Shown here piece after piece: positions 7,738 to 17,111 of a stretch of 64,000 bases of DNA (its first letter is position 1; the number at the start of each line of letters is the position of its first letter). The stretch covers positions 1-64,000 of the forward strand of contig CANBQT010000008.1 in assembly GCA_947371755.1 (NCBI GenBank), given 5' to 3'. The position numbers and the translations under genes were made by a program. Source of the stretch: Chitinophagaceae bacterium. GTDB taxonomy: Bacteria > Bacteroidota > Bacteroidia > Chitinophagales > Chitinophagaceae. The notes below the pieces were generated by a model. That model was not told the origin of the DNA. It searched no databases and saw only the letters and a program-made list of their open reading frames with translations.

Positions 7738-9003
7738 TTAAAAATGTTCCCTTAAGATACAGTAAAATTGATAAACATCCTGAAAGCTGCAATATAAGGG
7801 TGCAGGAGCTACTCTAATTACTCCTGGCTCTCTATAATCAACAATAATTCCCGATTCCATCATTTTATCGTGGATGGCGCGACCATTCTCTTTGAAATAC
7901 AAAGAAAGCTGAGCACCTCTTTCATCTGCTGATGTTGGAGTGATTATTTCAAAAGATAATTTGGGTAATTGTGTTAATAAATATTCTAAATAACCTGTAA
8001 GGCGAATACTTTTATTTCTAATCGCATTTATTCCGGCAAGATCAAAAATTTCTAAAGAAGCTTTTAATCCGATCATATTAAATACAGGAGTGGTACTAAT
8101 ATTCCATCCACTTGCATTTGGTTTTGGATGAAAACCTTTTTCCATTTTAAATCTTGACTTCTCATCATTTCCCCACCAGCCACCCAAACGTTGGGTATCT
8201 GTGTTGTTTGCCCATTTTTCGTGCACATAAATGCCACCCACAGCACCAGGACCAGCATTGAGGTATTTATAACTACACCAAATTGCAAAATCAATATTCC
8301 ATTGATGTAATTGTAGGGGAATATTACCCACTACATGCGCTAAATCGAAACCACAAATGGCACCAATCTCATGTGTGGCGTGGGCGATTTTTTCAAGTTC
8401 AAAAAATTGGCCTGTATAATAATTCATACCACCCATCATTACCATGGCAATGGAACTGCCATGTTGATCTATAGTATCTATTATGTCTTTCGTCTCTAAT
8501 ATTTTTTTTCCTTCCTTCGGTGAAATTTCAATGATCGCATCAGCAGGATTTAAACCAAAGTGTTTTACAAGCGTTTCAACAGCATATTGATCAGATGGAA
8601 AAGCACCTGTTTCCATCAAAATTTTATAGCGGGTTTTGTCGGGCTTATAAAAACTCAACATCATCAAGTGTAAATTAACCGTAAGCGTATTGGTAATAGT
8701 TATTTCATCACTATTCGCACCGATTAATTTTGATATACTGGGGATCATTAATTCGTGATAATACAACCAGGGATTAGGCCCTCCGAAATAGCCTCCTACA
8801 GCCAGATCTTTCCAGGAATTTAATTCTATTTGAATAGCTCCCTCAACAGATTTGGGTTGGAGACCTAAAGAATTACCACAAAAATAGATAGCATCTTTTC
8901 CTTGATGCTTTGGAAAATGAAATAATGCTTTGTAAGATGCAAGAACATCTGAACTATCTTGTTGAATGGCAAATGATGGATCTGTATTAAACTCAATTGG
9001 CAT
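7738..9003 (-). CDS. kynU: Kynureninase
   Basis: The 421-residue fold-type I PLP enzyme matches kynureninase end to end, including the N-terminal YFCGNSLGLQP (40-50). The PLP-ring aspartate is Asp220 in GFDLAH, and the Schiff-base lysine is Lys246 in WCSYKYLNAGPG. The enzyme cleaves L-kynurenine or 3-hydroxykynurenine to (hydroxy)anthranilate and alanine. No other kyn genes (TDO, KMO, HAAO) lie in the window. It follows the DAACS transporter by 14 bases, which suggests coupled uptake and breakdown of an amino-acid-like substrate. Confidence 0.95.
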   Translation of the reverse strand: MPIEFNTDPSFAIQQDSSDVLASYKALFHFPKHQGKDAIYFCGNSLGLQPKSVEGAIQIELNSWKDLAVGGYFGGPNPWLYYHELMIPSISKLIGANSDEITITNTLTVNLHLMMLSFYKPDKTRYKILMETGAFPSDQYAVETLVKHFGLNPADAIIEISPKEGKKILETKDIIDTIDQHGSSIAMVMMGGMNYYTGQFFELEKIAHATHEIGAICGFDLAHVVGNIPLQLHQWNIDFAIWCSYKYLNAGPGAVGGIYVHEKWANNTDTQRLGGWWGNDEKSRFKMEKGFHPKPNASGWNISTTPVFNMIGLKASLEIFDLAGINAIRNKSIRLTGYLEYLLTQLPKLSFEIITPTSADERGAQLSLYFKENGRAIHDKMMESGIIVDYREPGVIRVAPAPLYCSFQDVYQFYCILREHF

Positions 9004-9017
9004 GTATCAGATTTTAG

Positions 9018-10238
9018 TTAAGGCTTTACATATTCGTTTTCACTTTTTGCAATTACTAATGTAGCAACGCCATTTCCAATTAAGTTGGTAATAGCCCTTG
9101 CTTCACTCATGAATTTATCAACCCCTAATAAGAAAGCCAATCCTTCTAAAGGTATGCGATGTAATGCTGCTAACGTTGATGCTAAAACGATGAAGCCACT
9201 TCCGGTAACACCAGCAGCTCCTTTTGAAGTAATCATTAATACAAGTAACATCATGCCTAATTCACTGGGGCTTAAGGAAACATTATAAAGTTGTGCTAGA
9301 AATATTGCGGCCATAGAAAGGTATATAGAAGTTCCATCCAGGTTGAATGAATATCCTGTAGGAATTACCAATCCAACCACCGATTTACTGCATCCCATTT
9401 TTTCCAACTTTCGCATAATAGATGGCAAAGCAGCTTCTGAAGAAGACGTCCCCAGTACAATTAATAATTCTTCTTTGATATCTTTTAAATATTGCCAGAT
9501 ACTTAATTTACTATATCTCATGATTGATCCTAATACCAAAAAAATAAAAAGGAACATGGTTATATAGACGCAACCCATCAACTTAGCTAAAGGGATTAAT
9601 GTTTTTAAACCAAATTTTCCCATAGTGAATGCCATGCCACCAAAAGCACCAATCGGAGCTAGATACATCACCCATTTTAATGCAGTAAAAACATAATGAG
9701 AGATTTTACCTAAAAAATGAATAGCTTTTAATCGATATTTTGAATAGTTAAGTGCTACGCCCACAATGATTGCCAGACATAAAACTTGTAAAGTTGTATT
9801 TGATTTAAAAAACTGTATCCAATTAAAAGCGGAACCAGCTTGCCTGGTATATTTAGAAGCATCCTGAATAGAAAGACCTGTCCGATCTATTTTCCCTGGT
9901 TCTAACCATACTGCAATAATAATTCCAATGGCCAATGCAAGAGTGGTTACAATTTCAAAATAGAGTAATGATTTAATGCCAATTCGCCCCACTTTCTTCA
10001 AATCTCCAATGCTACTAATTCCCAAAACAATAGTCAGAAAAATGATTGGTATGATAAAAAGTTTGATAATGTCTACAAAAGTTTTACCAACCAGTTCCAT
10101 TTTAACCGCCTCAGTGGGAAAAAAATGACCCAAAAGAATTCCTAAGGCGATGGCTATTAATACATAAAAGCTAAGATTTGTTCTGATCTGATACCAAATG
10201 GATTTTTGAATGGGTTGATTCGGATGGCTAGTAGACAA
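9018..10238 (-). CDS. Dicarboxylate/amino acid:cation symporter (DAACS family)
   Basis: The 406-residue membrane protein has the Glt/DctA fold with about eight transmembrane helices and two re-entrant hairpins. The serine-rich hairpin GTSSSEAALPSIMRKLEKMG is at 263-282 and the GYSFNLDGT substrate/cation motif at 295-303. It would import glutamate, aspartate or C4-dicarboxylates with Na+ or H+. The start appears to be TTG at 10238, since no ATG precedes the first helix. It heads the unit with kynU and the SGNH esterase and is divergent from the acyl-CoA dehydrogenase gene. Confidence 0.9.
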   Translation of the reverse strand: MSTSHPNQPIQKSIWYQIRTNLSFYVLIAIALGILLGHFFPTEAVKMELVGKTFVDIIKLFIIPIIFLTIVLGISSIGDLKKVGRIGIKSLLYFEIVTTLALAIGIIIAVWLEPGKIDRTGLSIQDASKYTRQAGSAFNWIQFFKSNTTLQVLCLAIIVGVALNYSKYRLKAIHFLGKISHYVFTALKWVMYLAPIGAFGGMAFTMGKFGLKTLIPLAKLMGCVYITMFLFIFLVLGSIMRYSKLSIWQYLKDIKEELLIVLGTSSSEAALPSIMRKLEKMGCSKSVVGLVIPTGYSFNLDGTSIYLSMAAIFLAQLYNVSLSPSELGMMLLVLMITSKGAAGVTGSGFIVLASTLAALHRIPLEGLAFLLGVDKFMSEARAITNLIGNGVATLVIAKSENEYVKP

Positions 10239-10302
10239 GTATTATTTTTTAGTGGTTCGAAATAAAAATACAACAAAAGCGGTTCAACTGATTTCATCCC
10301 TT

Positions 10303-10310
10303 TAATTTTG
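10303..10310 (+). promoter_or_regulatory. Candidate -7 promoter box of the acyl-CoA dehydrogenase gene
   Basis: TAATTTTG matches TAnnTTTG. The start codon is 53 bases downstream, leaving room for the palindrome at 10323-10338 in the leader. No clear -33 TTG is seen at the usual spacing. Confidence 0.4.
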
Positions 10311-10322
10311 TCTATGAATTTG

Positions 10323-10338
10323 TACTGATTGATCAGTA
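10323..10338. promoter_or_regulatory. Candidate operator palindrome upstream of the acyl-CoA dehydrogenase gene
   Basis: TACTGAT and ATCAGTA form a perfect 7-base inverted repeat around TG, just downstream of the candidate -7 box and 25 bases before the ATG. Its symmetry fits a dimeric repressor site (for example TetR-like). No regulator gene is adjacent. Confidence 0.35.
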
Positions 10339-10363
10339 ATTAAGAATATATCAATTTTAAACT

Positions 10364-11548
10364 ATGGCAGCTAGAACCGATCTTTTTCAATCCCCGGATT
10401 ATTATTTTTTGGATGAACTTTTAACCGAAGAACATAAGTTGATCAGAGAATCTGTACGTAATTATGTAAAAAAAGAAATTTCACCCATTATTGAAGACTA
10501 TGCTCAACGGGCTGAATTTCCAGTACAGGTTGTGAAACAATTGGGAGATATGGGTTGCTTTGGTCCCACAGTTCCCGAACAATATGGTGGTGGCGGTTTA
10601 GATTATATCAGTTACGGTTTGATGATGCAGGAGTTGGAAAGGGGTGATAGTGGTCTCAGAAGTACAGCAAGTGTTCAGGGGTCTTTAGTGATGTATCCTA
10701 TCCATGCTTATGGTAACGAAGAACAGCGCAATAAATATTTACCCAAATTGGCGAGTGGTGAGTGGTTGGGATGTTTCGGTTTAACAGAGCCCAATCATGG
10801 AAGCAATCCCTCCGGAATGCTCACCAATATTAAAGACGCAGGAGATCATGTGATATTGAATGGTGCTAAAATGTGGATCAGTAATGCACCATATGCACAA
10901 GTAGCTGTTGTATGGGCAAAAAATGAAGCAGGAGAAATCACAGGTGTAATAGTAGAAAGAGGCATGGAAGGATTTAGCACTCCTACTACCCATGGGAAAT
11001 GGAGCTTACGTGCTAGTGCTACTGGAGAACTTGTTTTTGATAATGTAAAAGTGCCTAAAGAAAATATTCTTCCAAATGTCAAAGGATTGAAAGGTCCTTT
11101 AGGATGTTTATCAAAAGCAAGATATGGCATCGCATGGGGTGCATTAGGAGCAGCCATGGATTGTTATGATACTGCACTTCGATATAGCCAGGAGAGAATT
11201 CAATTCGATCGCCCTATTGGAGGATTTCAATTACAACAAAAGAAACTAGCCGAAATGATCACAGAGATCACGAAGGGACAACTATTAGTTTGGCGTTTAG
11301 GTGTATTGATGAACGAAGGTCGTGCTACTCCCCAACAAATAAGTATGGCTAAAAGAAACAGCTGTGAAATAGCTACCAATATTGCACGCGATGCAAGGCA
11401 GATGTTGGGCGGAATGGGAATTACAGGAGAATATAGTATCATGCGACATATGATGAATTTAGAAAGTGTGATCACCTATGAAGGAACACACGATATTCAC
11501 TTACTTATAACTGGTATGGATATAACTGGATTTAATGCCTTTAAATAA
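10364..11548 (+). CDS. gcdH: Acyl-CoA dehydrogenase family protein, probable glutaryl-CoA dehydrogenase
   Basis: The 394-residue FAD enzyme has all acyl-CoA dehydrogenase parts: the FAD/substrate motif CFGLTEPNHGSNPSG (137-151), the WISN block (171-174), QFDRPIGGFQ (280-289) and catalytic Glu373 in ITYEGTHDIH. These details, plus LRSTASVQGSL near 98-108 and the C-terminal LLITGMDITG, resemble glutaryl-CoA dehydrogenase, which makes crotonyl-CoA during lysine and tryptophan breakdown. It is divergent from the kynU operon, which agrees with that assignment but does not prove it. It is followed closely by aroK. Confidence 0.85.
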   Translation: MAARTDLFQSPDYYFLDELLTEEHKLIRESVRNYVKKEISPIIEDYAQRAEFPVQVVKQLGDMGCFGPTVPEQYGGGGLDYISYGLMMQELERGDSGLRSTASVQGSLVMYPIHAYGNEEQRNKYLPKLASGEWLGCFGLTEPNHGSNPSGMLTNIKDAGDHVILNGAKMWISNAPYAQVAVVWAKNEAGEITGVIVERGMEGFSTPTTHGKWSLRASATGELVFDNVKVPKENILPNVKGLKGPLGCLSKARYGIAWGALGAAMDCYDTALRYSQERIQFDRPIGGFQLQQKKLAEMITEITKGQLLVWRLGVLMNEGRATPQQISMAKRNSCEIATNIARDARQMLGGMGITGEYSIMRHMMNLESVITYEGTHDIHLLITGMDITGFNAFK

Positions 11549-11571
11549 TTTGTTCATTAAGCCCTTTTAAA

Positions 11572-12102
11572 ATGAACCCGAGTAATGATATTAAACCCAA
11601 GATTTTTTTAGTTGGGATGATGGGAAGTGGTAAATCTTATTGGACCAAATTCCTTTCTAAAAAACTAAAAACCGGTGGCTATGATTTGGATTATTTAATC
11701 GAATCGAATGAAGAAAAATCCATAGCCGAGATTTTTTCAGAAGATGGAGAGGAATATTTTAGAAAGCAGGAATCGAAAATCTTAAAATGGTTCAAAGAGA
11801 AAAAATCTTTTGTCCTGGGAACTGGGGGCGGTACTCCTTGTTATCATGATAATATGGAATGGATGAATAAAAACGGGGTAACCATTTTTATAGATCCTCC
11901 AATCAGTCAATTAGTGGAAAGGCTTATTCCCGAAAAATCTCATCGTCCTCTGATCTGTGATTTAACCGATGAAGCGTTAGTGAAATTTCTTATCCAAAAA
12001 AGAGCTGATCGATTAGTCTATTACGAACAGGCAAAAATCAAGCTTTCTGATGATGCAATCAATGAAAAGCAGTTTTTAAAAATCATCAAAGAATATGCAT
12101 AG
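11572..12102 (+). CDS. aroK: Shikimate kinase
   Basis: The 176-residue protein is a P-loop kinase of the shikimate kinase family, which phosphorylates shikimate to shikimate 3-phosphate in the chorismate pathway. Walker A is GMMGSGKS (15-22). Asp38/Asp40 in YDLDYLI, an arginine near 64, and GTGGGTP (83-89) make up the shikimate site, and SHRPL (123-127) lies in the lid region. The usual DTD is DLD here, a mild variation. Its last eight bases overlap the DUF423 gene, implying coupled translation. It starts 23 bases after gcdH. Confidence 0.93.
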   Translation: MNPSNDIKPKIFLVGMMGSGKSYWTKFLSKKLKTGGYDLDYLIESNEEKSIAEIFSEDGEEYFRKQESKILKWFKEKKSFVLGTGGGTPCYHDNMEWMNKNGVTIFIDPPISQLVERLIPEKSHRPLICDLTDEALVKFLIQKRADRLVYYEQAKIKLSDDAINEKQFLKIIKEYA

Positions 12103-12481
12103 AAAATTTTTGATTACCGCATTTTTATTAGGCGCAATTACTGTGGCTATGGGAGCATTTGGTGCACATGCATTAAAAGCAATGATTGATGAGCATGCAT
12201 TATCTGTGTATGAAACAGCAATCAGATATCAATTCTACCATGTTTTTGCACTTGCCATTGCAGCTATCTTGTATGAAAAATTTCCTACTCAATCCATGAT
12301 CAATGCTGCCGCTTGTTTTATAGTGGGTATGATTTTCTTTTGTGGATCTCTTTATATCTTAACCCTTAGAGCGGCTACTGGAATTGAATGGCTCAGATTC
12401 GCTGGTCCTGTAACCCCAGTTGGAGGCCTTTTCTTTATCGCTGGTTGGATACAACTAGCTTGGGGAATCAAAAAGGGTTGA
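12095..12481 (+). CDS. DUF423 (YgdD-type) membrane protein
   Basis: The 128-residue protein has four hydrophobic helices and family signatures: GAFGAHALK at 21-29, TAIRYQFYHVFAL in the second block, and FAGPVTPVGGLFFIAGW near the C-terminus. These identify DUF423/YgdD inner-membrane proteins of unknown function. The start ATG overlaps the 3' end of aroK by eight bases in another frame. Length is normal for the family. Confidence 0.9.
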   Translation: MHRKFLITAFLLGAITVAMGAFGAHALKAMIDEHALSVYETAIRYQFYHVFALAIAAILYEKFPTQSMINAAACFIVGMIFFCGSLYILTLRAATGIEWLRFAGPVTPVGGLFFIAGWIQLAWGIKKG

Positions 12482-12559
12482 TTTGGTGGAAAACTACAAT
12501 CTTTTGAATCAGTTTTGCACATCCTAGGGTGCTTTATCTTTCTGCTTTAAGGCATAGCT

Positions 12560-12567
12560 TATATTTG
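12560..12567 (+). promoter_or_regulatory. -7 promoter box of ftsK, close to the start codon
   Basis: TATATTTG matches TAnnTTTG and ends five bases before the ftsK ATG, predicting a very short or absent leader. Confidence 0.45.
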
Positions 12568-12572
12568 TTTTT

Positions 12573-15128
12573 ATGGCTAATAGCTTAAAAAAGAAAACGC
12601 CTCCACCTCCCGATCCCGAAGTACTGAATGCCGATAAGGAAACAGATATCTCGGTGAAGGAAGTTGTTAAAGACGAACGCACTGGAAAAATTGCTGGGGC
12701 TATTAGTTTGTTGACGGCTATATTCTTGTTTATTGCTTTTACTTCTTATCTATTTACCTGGCAAGAAGATCAGGATATTGTACATCAATTTGGGGTAAGA
12801 ATTTTTGCTACCACAGATGTACGCGTTACAAATTTATTGGGTGTATTAGGCGCCTATATCGCACACTTATTTATTTATAGAGGTTTTGGAATGGCATCTT
12901 ATCTGCTTTGTACTTTCTTCTTTGTGATTGGGATCAATTTACTTTTCGATAAGAAAATTTATCGCATTAGCAGAAATATAAAATATGTAGTGGTTGGGTT
13001 ACTGGTATTAAGCATGACTTTTGCATTTGCAACACCCAATACTGAATTTTCCTGGGGTGGTGCAGTAGGAGAGATATTAAACGAATGGTTTGTAAAATGG
13101 ATGGGTAAATTAGGAACAGGTGCTTTGTTATTAATGTCTGTCTTCTCTTATATTATCTGGCGCTTCAATCCAACTTTTAAATTACCAGAGTTTAATAAGA
13201 AACAAAGCGATGATACTATATCTGAAGGGGCAGCCTTCACCGTACCTGAAGATGATGAGTTACCTGTGTTTAAAGAATGGGATGAGAATAATACGGAAGC
13301 CAAATTGTTTATACATGATCATGCAGAACCGGGCAGTTCCAATAAATTGAAGAATGAAGGTGCTGGTATGGTTTTCAATGAAAATGAACCAGAAGAACCT
13401 AATCCGATGAATCAATTTGGATTAGCAGAAAAAGATCTTCCAATGGAAGAAAATGAAGAAGAGGAAATTCCTGTTACACCAACCATTCCGCTGCATACTA
13501 TTCCAATTCATATTTCTAGTCAGAAAACCTCGGATGAAGCGGATCTTGAATTAGAAATAAAAGCGGTACCTGAACCAGAGAAAGAAGATATTCCAACAAA
13601 AGTAGTTCCGGGAAGCCTGCAATCTAAATATGACGCTACCTTAGATCTGAAAGATTATAAGTATCCAACGCTCGACTTATTAGAAACGCATGGTAGTGAA
13701 AAAATTGTTCATGATCCTGCAGAATTAGAGACCCATAAGAATCAGATCATTGCCACATTAAAGAATTATGATATTGCAATTCAACGAATAGCTGCAACTG
13801 TAGGGCCAACTGTTACATTATATGAAATTGTTCCGGCTCCTGGTGTGAGAATCAGCCGGATCAAAAATTTGGAAGATGATATTGCACTTAGTTTAGCTGC
13901 ATTGGGCATTCGTATTATCGCACCCATTCCTGGTAAAGGAACTATCGGTATTGAGGTACCAAATGTTCGCAAAAGTGTTGTGAGCATGAAGACATTACTG
14001 GCTTCTGATAAATTCCTAAACAATCATTTTTCTTTACCTATCGCCATTGGTAAAAAAATTGATAATGAGAATTTTATTGTAGACCTGGCCTCCATGCCAC
14101 ACTTATTAATGGCAGGTGCAACTGGTCAGGGAAAATCAGTGGGTATCAATACTATCCTTGTTTCATTGTTGTATAAAAAACATCCATCACAATTAAAATT
14201 TGTGTTGGTTGATCCGAAGAAAGTAGAGTTGAGTTTGTATCGAGTGATTGAAAAGCACTTTCTGGCAAAACTTCCTGGCGAAGAAGAAGCCATTATTACA
14301 GATACCAAAAAAGTAGTGCACACCCTCAATGCCTTATGTATTGAAATGGATACCCGTTATGATCTCTTGAAAGAAGCGGGTTGCAGAAATATTAAAGAGT
14401 ACAATGAAAAATTCACTGCAAGAAAATTAAATCCTGAAAAAGGACATCAATACCTTCCATTTATAGTACTTGTAGTGGATGAGTTTGCCGATTTGATCAT
14501 GACAGCTGGTAAAGAAGTTGAAATGCCTATTGCCCGTTTAGCTCAGCTTGCCAGAGCTATAGGTATTCATTTAATCATTGCTACACAAAGGCCTTCAGTC
14601 AATATTATTACGGGTACTATCAAAGCAAACTTCCCGGCTCGTATCGCTTTCAAAGTGTCTTCTAAAATAGATAGTCGCACTATTCTGGATGCTGGTGGTG
14701 CAGAGCAATTGATTGGTAAAGGAGATATGCTTGTTAGCTATAATGGTGAGATTACCCGATTACAATGTGCTTTTGTGGATACCCCTGAAGTAGAAAAAGT
14801 TTGTGCTTTTATAGGAAATCAAAAAGGCTATCCGCAGGCATTTTTATTACCTGAATATGTGGATGAAAAAGATTTGGAAGGAAGAGATTTTGATAGCAAT
14901 GACCGTGATCCGTTATTCGAAGATGCAGCCAGACTCATTGTTCAAAGTGGGGTTGGTTCCACTTCCCTCATCCAAAGAAGGATGAAATTGGGTTACAATA
15001 GAGCTGGTAGACTCATGGATCAGTTAGAAGCAGCAGGTATTGTTGGACCCAATCAAGGAAGTAAGGCTCGGGAAGTGCGGTTTAAAACAGAAATGGAATT
15101 AGAGCAATACCTTGATTCCTTGAGTTAA
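12573..15128 (+). CDS. ftsK: DNA translocase FtsK
   Basis: The 851-residue protein has four to five N-terminal transmembrane helices (about residues 40-62, 87-126, 137-153, 181-197). An acidic, proline-containing linker of about 200 residues follows. Then comes the RecA-like motor with Walker A GATGQGKS (515-522) and Walker B LVVDEFADL (about 632-640). The C-terminal winged-helix gamma domain, which reads polar DNA signals, is visible from about 780 (ARLIVQSGVGSTSLIQRRMK). FtsK anchors at the septum and pumps chromosome dimers apart during division. It has its own promoter box; lolA follows after about 100 bases. Confidence 0.96.
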   Translation: MANSLKKKTPPPPDPEVLNADKETDISVKEVVKDERTGKIAGAISLLTAIFLFIAFTSYLFTWQEDQDIVHQFGVRIFATTDVRVTNLLGVLGAYIAHLFIYRGFGMASYLLCTFFFVIGINLLFDKKIYRISRNIKYVVVGLLVLSMTFAFATPNTEFSWGGAVGEILNEWFVKWMGKLGTGALLLMSVFSYIIWRFNPTFKLPEFNKKQSDDTISEGAAFTVPEDDELPVFKEWDENNTEAKLFIHDHAEPGSSNKLKNEGAGMVFNENEPEEPNPMNQFGLAEKDLPMEENEEEEIPVTPTIPLHTIPIHISSQKTSDEADLELEIKAVPEPEKEDIPTKVVPGSLQSKYDATLDLKDYKYPTLDLLETHGSEKIVHDPAELETHKNQIIATLKNYDIAIQRIAATVGPTVTLYEIVPAPGVRISRIKNLEDDIALSLAALGIRIIAPIPGKGTIGIEVPNVRKSVVSMKTLLASDKFLNNHFSLPIAIGKKIDNENFIVDLASMPHLLMAGATGQGKSVGINTILVSLLYKKHPSQLKFVLVDPKKVELSLYRVIEKHFLAKLPGEEEAIITDTKKVVHTLNALCIEMDTRYDLLKEAGCRNIKEYNEKFTARKLNPEKGHQYLPFIVLVVDEFADLIMTAGKEVEMPIARLAQLARAIGIHLIIATQRPSVNIITGTIKANFPARIAFKVSSKIDSRTILDAGGAEQLIGKGDMLVSYNGEITRLQCAFVDTPEVEKVCAFIGNQKGYPQAFLLPEYVDEKDLEGRDFDSNDRDPLFEDAARLIVQSGVGSTSLIQRRMKLGYNRAGRLMDQLEAAGIVGPNQGSKAREVRFKTEMELEQYLDSLS

Positions 15129-15207
15129 ATTTCATTGTTATTAAACTAGTGCTGAGATGCAAAGTCTTAATAATGAATGTTGATAAGCGAATAAATAATT
15201 GTATTCG

Positions 15208-15215
15208 TATATTTG
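15208..15215 (+). promoter_or_regulatory. Candidate -7 promoter box of lolA
   Basis: TATATTTG lies 17 bases before the ATG at 15233 and matches TAnnTTTG. Its presence supports the downstream ATG as the true start of the lolA-like gene. Confidence 0.4.
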
Positions 15216-15232
15216 ACCCTTCAAATTCTAGT

Positions 15233-15862
15233 ATGAAAAAAATCTACTTGCCATTTTTTACCCTGTTAATTTTTGCCAATTTAGTATTCTCTCAGAACGA
15301 TCCAAATGCTAAAAAAGTCTTGGATGCAGTAAGTGCTAAAGTAAAAAGCTTCAAGGGCGTATCAGCAAATTTTACCATCAAATCTGTGAGCAGCAAAGGG
15401 AAAGACAATGGTGTAAAAACAGGAACCATTTCTATCAAAGGTCAGAAATACCTCTTAAAACAAGGCAAGAACGAGATCATTTGCGACGGAGCTAATATCT
15501 ATAATTTCGATGGCAACAAAACAATCACAAAATCTGTTTTGGAAGAGTCTAATCAAACACTTAGTCCTCAAAATTTATTATCCAATTTTTATGATAAAGA
15601 CTTTAACTATAAATTGATTTCTTCAGCGGGAAATTTGAATGAGATAGAATTAACTCCAATTGATAAAAGAAAGAGCTTTTCGAAAGTGAATATATTTATA
15701 GACAAGTCGAAAAGTATGATCACCAAAGCAAAGGTCCTGGATAAAAGCAATAACACGATTGAATTTATGCTAACCAATTTGAACACCGCAGCCAATTTGC
15801 CGGATGCCAATTTTCAATTTGTACGATCAAAATACCCGAAAGACGCAGAGATACTAGATTAA
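15233..15862 (+). CDS. lolA: LolA-like outer-membrane lipoprotein carrier protein
   Basis: I choose ATG 15233 because the product then opens with a signal peptide (MKKIYLPFFTLLIFANLVFS) and the promoter box lies just upstream; an earlier in-frame start at 15149 would hide it. The 209-residue protein shows the LolA half-barrel pattern: an amphipathic opening VLDAVSAKVKSFKGVSANF, repeated beta strands, and the C-terminal block NLPDANFQFVRSKYPKDAE. LolA carries lipoproteins through the periplasm from LolCDE. No lolB or lolCDE is nearby, and a terminator follows. Its position after ftsK is a common arrangement. Confidence 0.85.
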   Translation: MKKIYLPFFTLLIFANLVFSQNDPNAKKVLDAVSAKVKSFKGVSANFTIKSVSSKGKDNGVKTGTISIKGQKYLLKQGKNEIICDGANIYNFDGNKTITKSVLEESNQTLSPQNLLSNFYDKDFNYKLISSAGNLNEIELTPIDKRKSFSKVNIFIDKSKSMITKAKVLDKSNNTIEFMLTNLNTAANLPDANFQFVRSKYPKDAEILD

Positions 15863-15884
15863 TCGATAGACCATTTTTTTTAAG

Positions 15885-15915
15885 AACCATTTGTGAAAAT
15901 CAAATGGTTTTTTTT
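15885..15915 (+). terminator. Terminator of lolA
   Basis: AACCATTTG (15885-15893) pairs with CAAATGGTT (15901-15909) around a seven-base loop and runs into a T tract. Confidence 0.8.
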
Positions 15916-15939
15916 ATGTCTTCTGTGTAATTTCATTGC

Positions 15940-17076
15940 ATGAAAAAAATAGCTGTATTTCTAAGCATCATTTTCATTGGCCTTATTGCCAATGCACAGT
16001 TCTCTGTGCGACTAGTTGTTTCATCTGTGGCAACTCGCGCTCAGGATGATATCTATGTATCAGGCAACTTTAATGGATGGAATCCTAAGGATGAAAAGTA
16101 TAAATTAAAAGTGTTTGGGAACGGCAGAAAATCTATTGTTATCAATGATCTTGCGGCCGGAGTATATGCATTTAAGTTTACAAGAGGGGGATTTGAAAAA
16201 GTAGAAACCACTAATGATGGAAGGGATATCAGTGACCGGATCGTGGAAGTAAATGCTGATGTGTCATTGGATCTCTCCATAGCTGGTTGGAAGGATGATT
16301 ATCCCGATAAACCCAAAAGGTATACAGCCAGTCCACAGGTAAAAATAATAGACACTGCCTTTAAAATGCCGCAACTTGCTCGTAATCGAAGAGTTTGGAT
16401 CTATTTCCCCAAAAGTTATTCGCAGTCATCTAAGACTTACCCGGTTATTTATTTAAATGACGGACAAAATTTGTTCAATGAGCAAACAGCTGCTTTTGGA
16501 GAATGGGGAGTAGATGAGTGTTTAGATAGTTTGCAAAATCAAATAGGCAAAGAAGCCATCATCGTTGGCATCGATCATGGAGGTGCTAAAAGAATGACGG
16601 AATACAATCCCTATGATGATCAAAAATTTGGGAAAGGGGAGGGGAAGGAATACGCCGACTTTTTGATCAATACCTTAAAGCCCTATATCGACAATACATA
16701 CAGAACAAAGAAAAGTGCAGCATATACCCTGGTGGGGGGCAGTAGCATGGGAGCGGTGATCAGTCTGTATGCTGTTTTAGAATACCCCCAGGTTTTTGGA
16801 GGGGCCTTGTTATTTTCACCGGCATTCTGGGTAACACCTGCTTTATATGAAGCAGCTTCGAAATTTACAACCAGTAATATGCCCAGATTTTATTTCTATG
16901 CGGGAGGTAAAGAGAGCACAACGATGTTGTCTGATATGGAAAAGATGATTGGGATATTACAATTAAAAAATCGTGTTCAAATTAGGAAAACTGTAAACCC
17001 TTTGGGGCAACATCATGAACCTAGTTGGCGTGCAGAATTTCCTGAAGCCTATCGCTGGCTCATGAAAGATTACTAA
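15940..17076 (+). CDS. Secreted esterase, enterochelin-esterase-like, with N-terminal CBM48-like domain
   Basis: After a signal peptide (1-19), residues about 21-110 form an early-set beta sandwich with the FNGWNP motif seen in glycogen-binding CBM48 domains. Residues about 135-378 form an alpha/beta hydrolase of the esterase D type (COG2819). Its nucleophile is Ser269 in VGGSSMGA, with a likely His359 in GQHHEPSWR and an acidic residue in between. Such enzymes hydrolyse ester bonds on siderophores, feruloyl or acetyl sugars outside the cytoplasm. The substrate is unknown. It lies between the lolA terminator and convergent rnz. Confidence 0.85.
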   Translation: MKKIAVFLSIIFIGLIANAQFSVRLVVSSVATRAQDDIYVSGNFNGWNPKDEKYKLKVFGNGRKSIVINDLAAGVYAFKFTRGGFEKVETTNDGRDISDRIVEVNADVSLDLSIAGWKDDYPDKPKRYTASPQVKIIDTAFKMPQLARNRRVWIYFPKSYSQSSKTYPVIYLNDGQNLFNEQTAAFGEWGVDECLDSLQNQIGKEAIIVGIDHGGAKRMTEYNPYDDQKFGKGEGKEYADFLINTLKPYIDNTYRTKKSAAYTLVGGSSMGAVISLYAVLEYPQVFGGALLFSPAFWVTPALYEAASKFTTSNMPRFYFYAGGKESTTMLSDMEKMIGILQLKNRVQIRKTVNPLGQHHEPSWRAEFPEAYRWLMKDY

Positions 17077-17111
17077 TAAATAGATAATAACTAAATAAAA
17101 ATAGTTTTAAA

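Noticed and set aside
13781-14329. Antisense open frames inside ftsK
   Set aside because: They overlap the conserved motor domain and their translations show no family features; shadows of the true gene.
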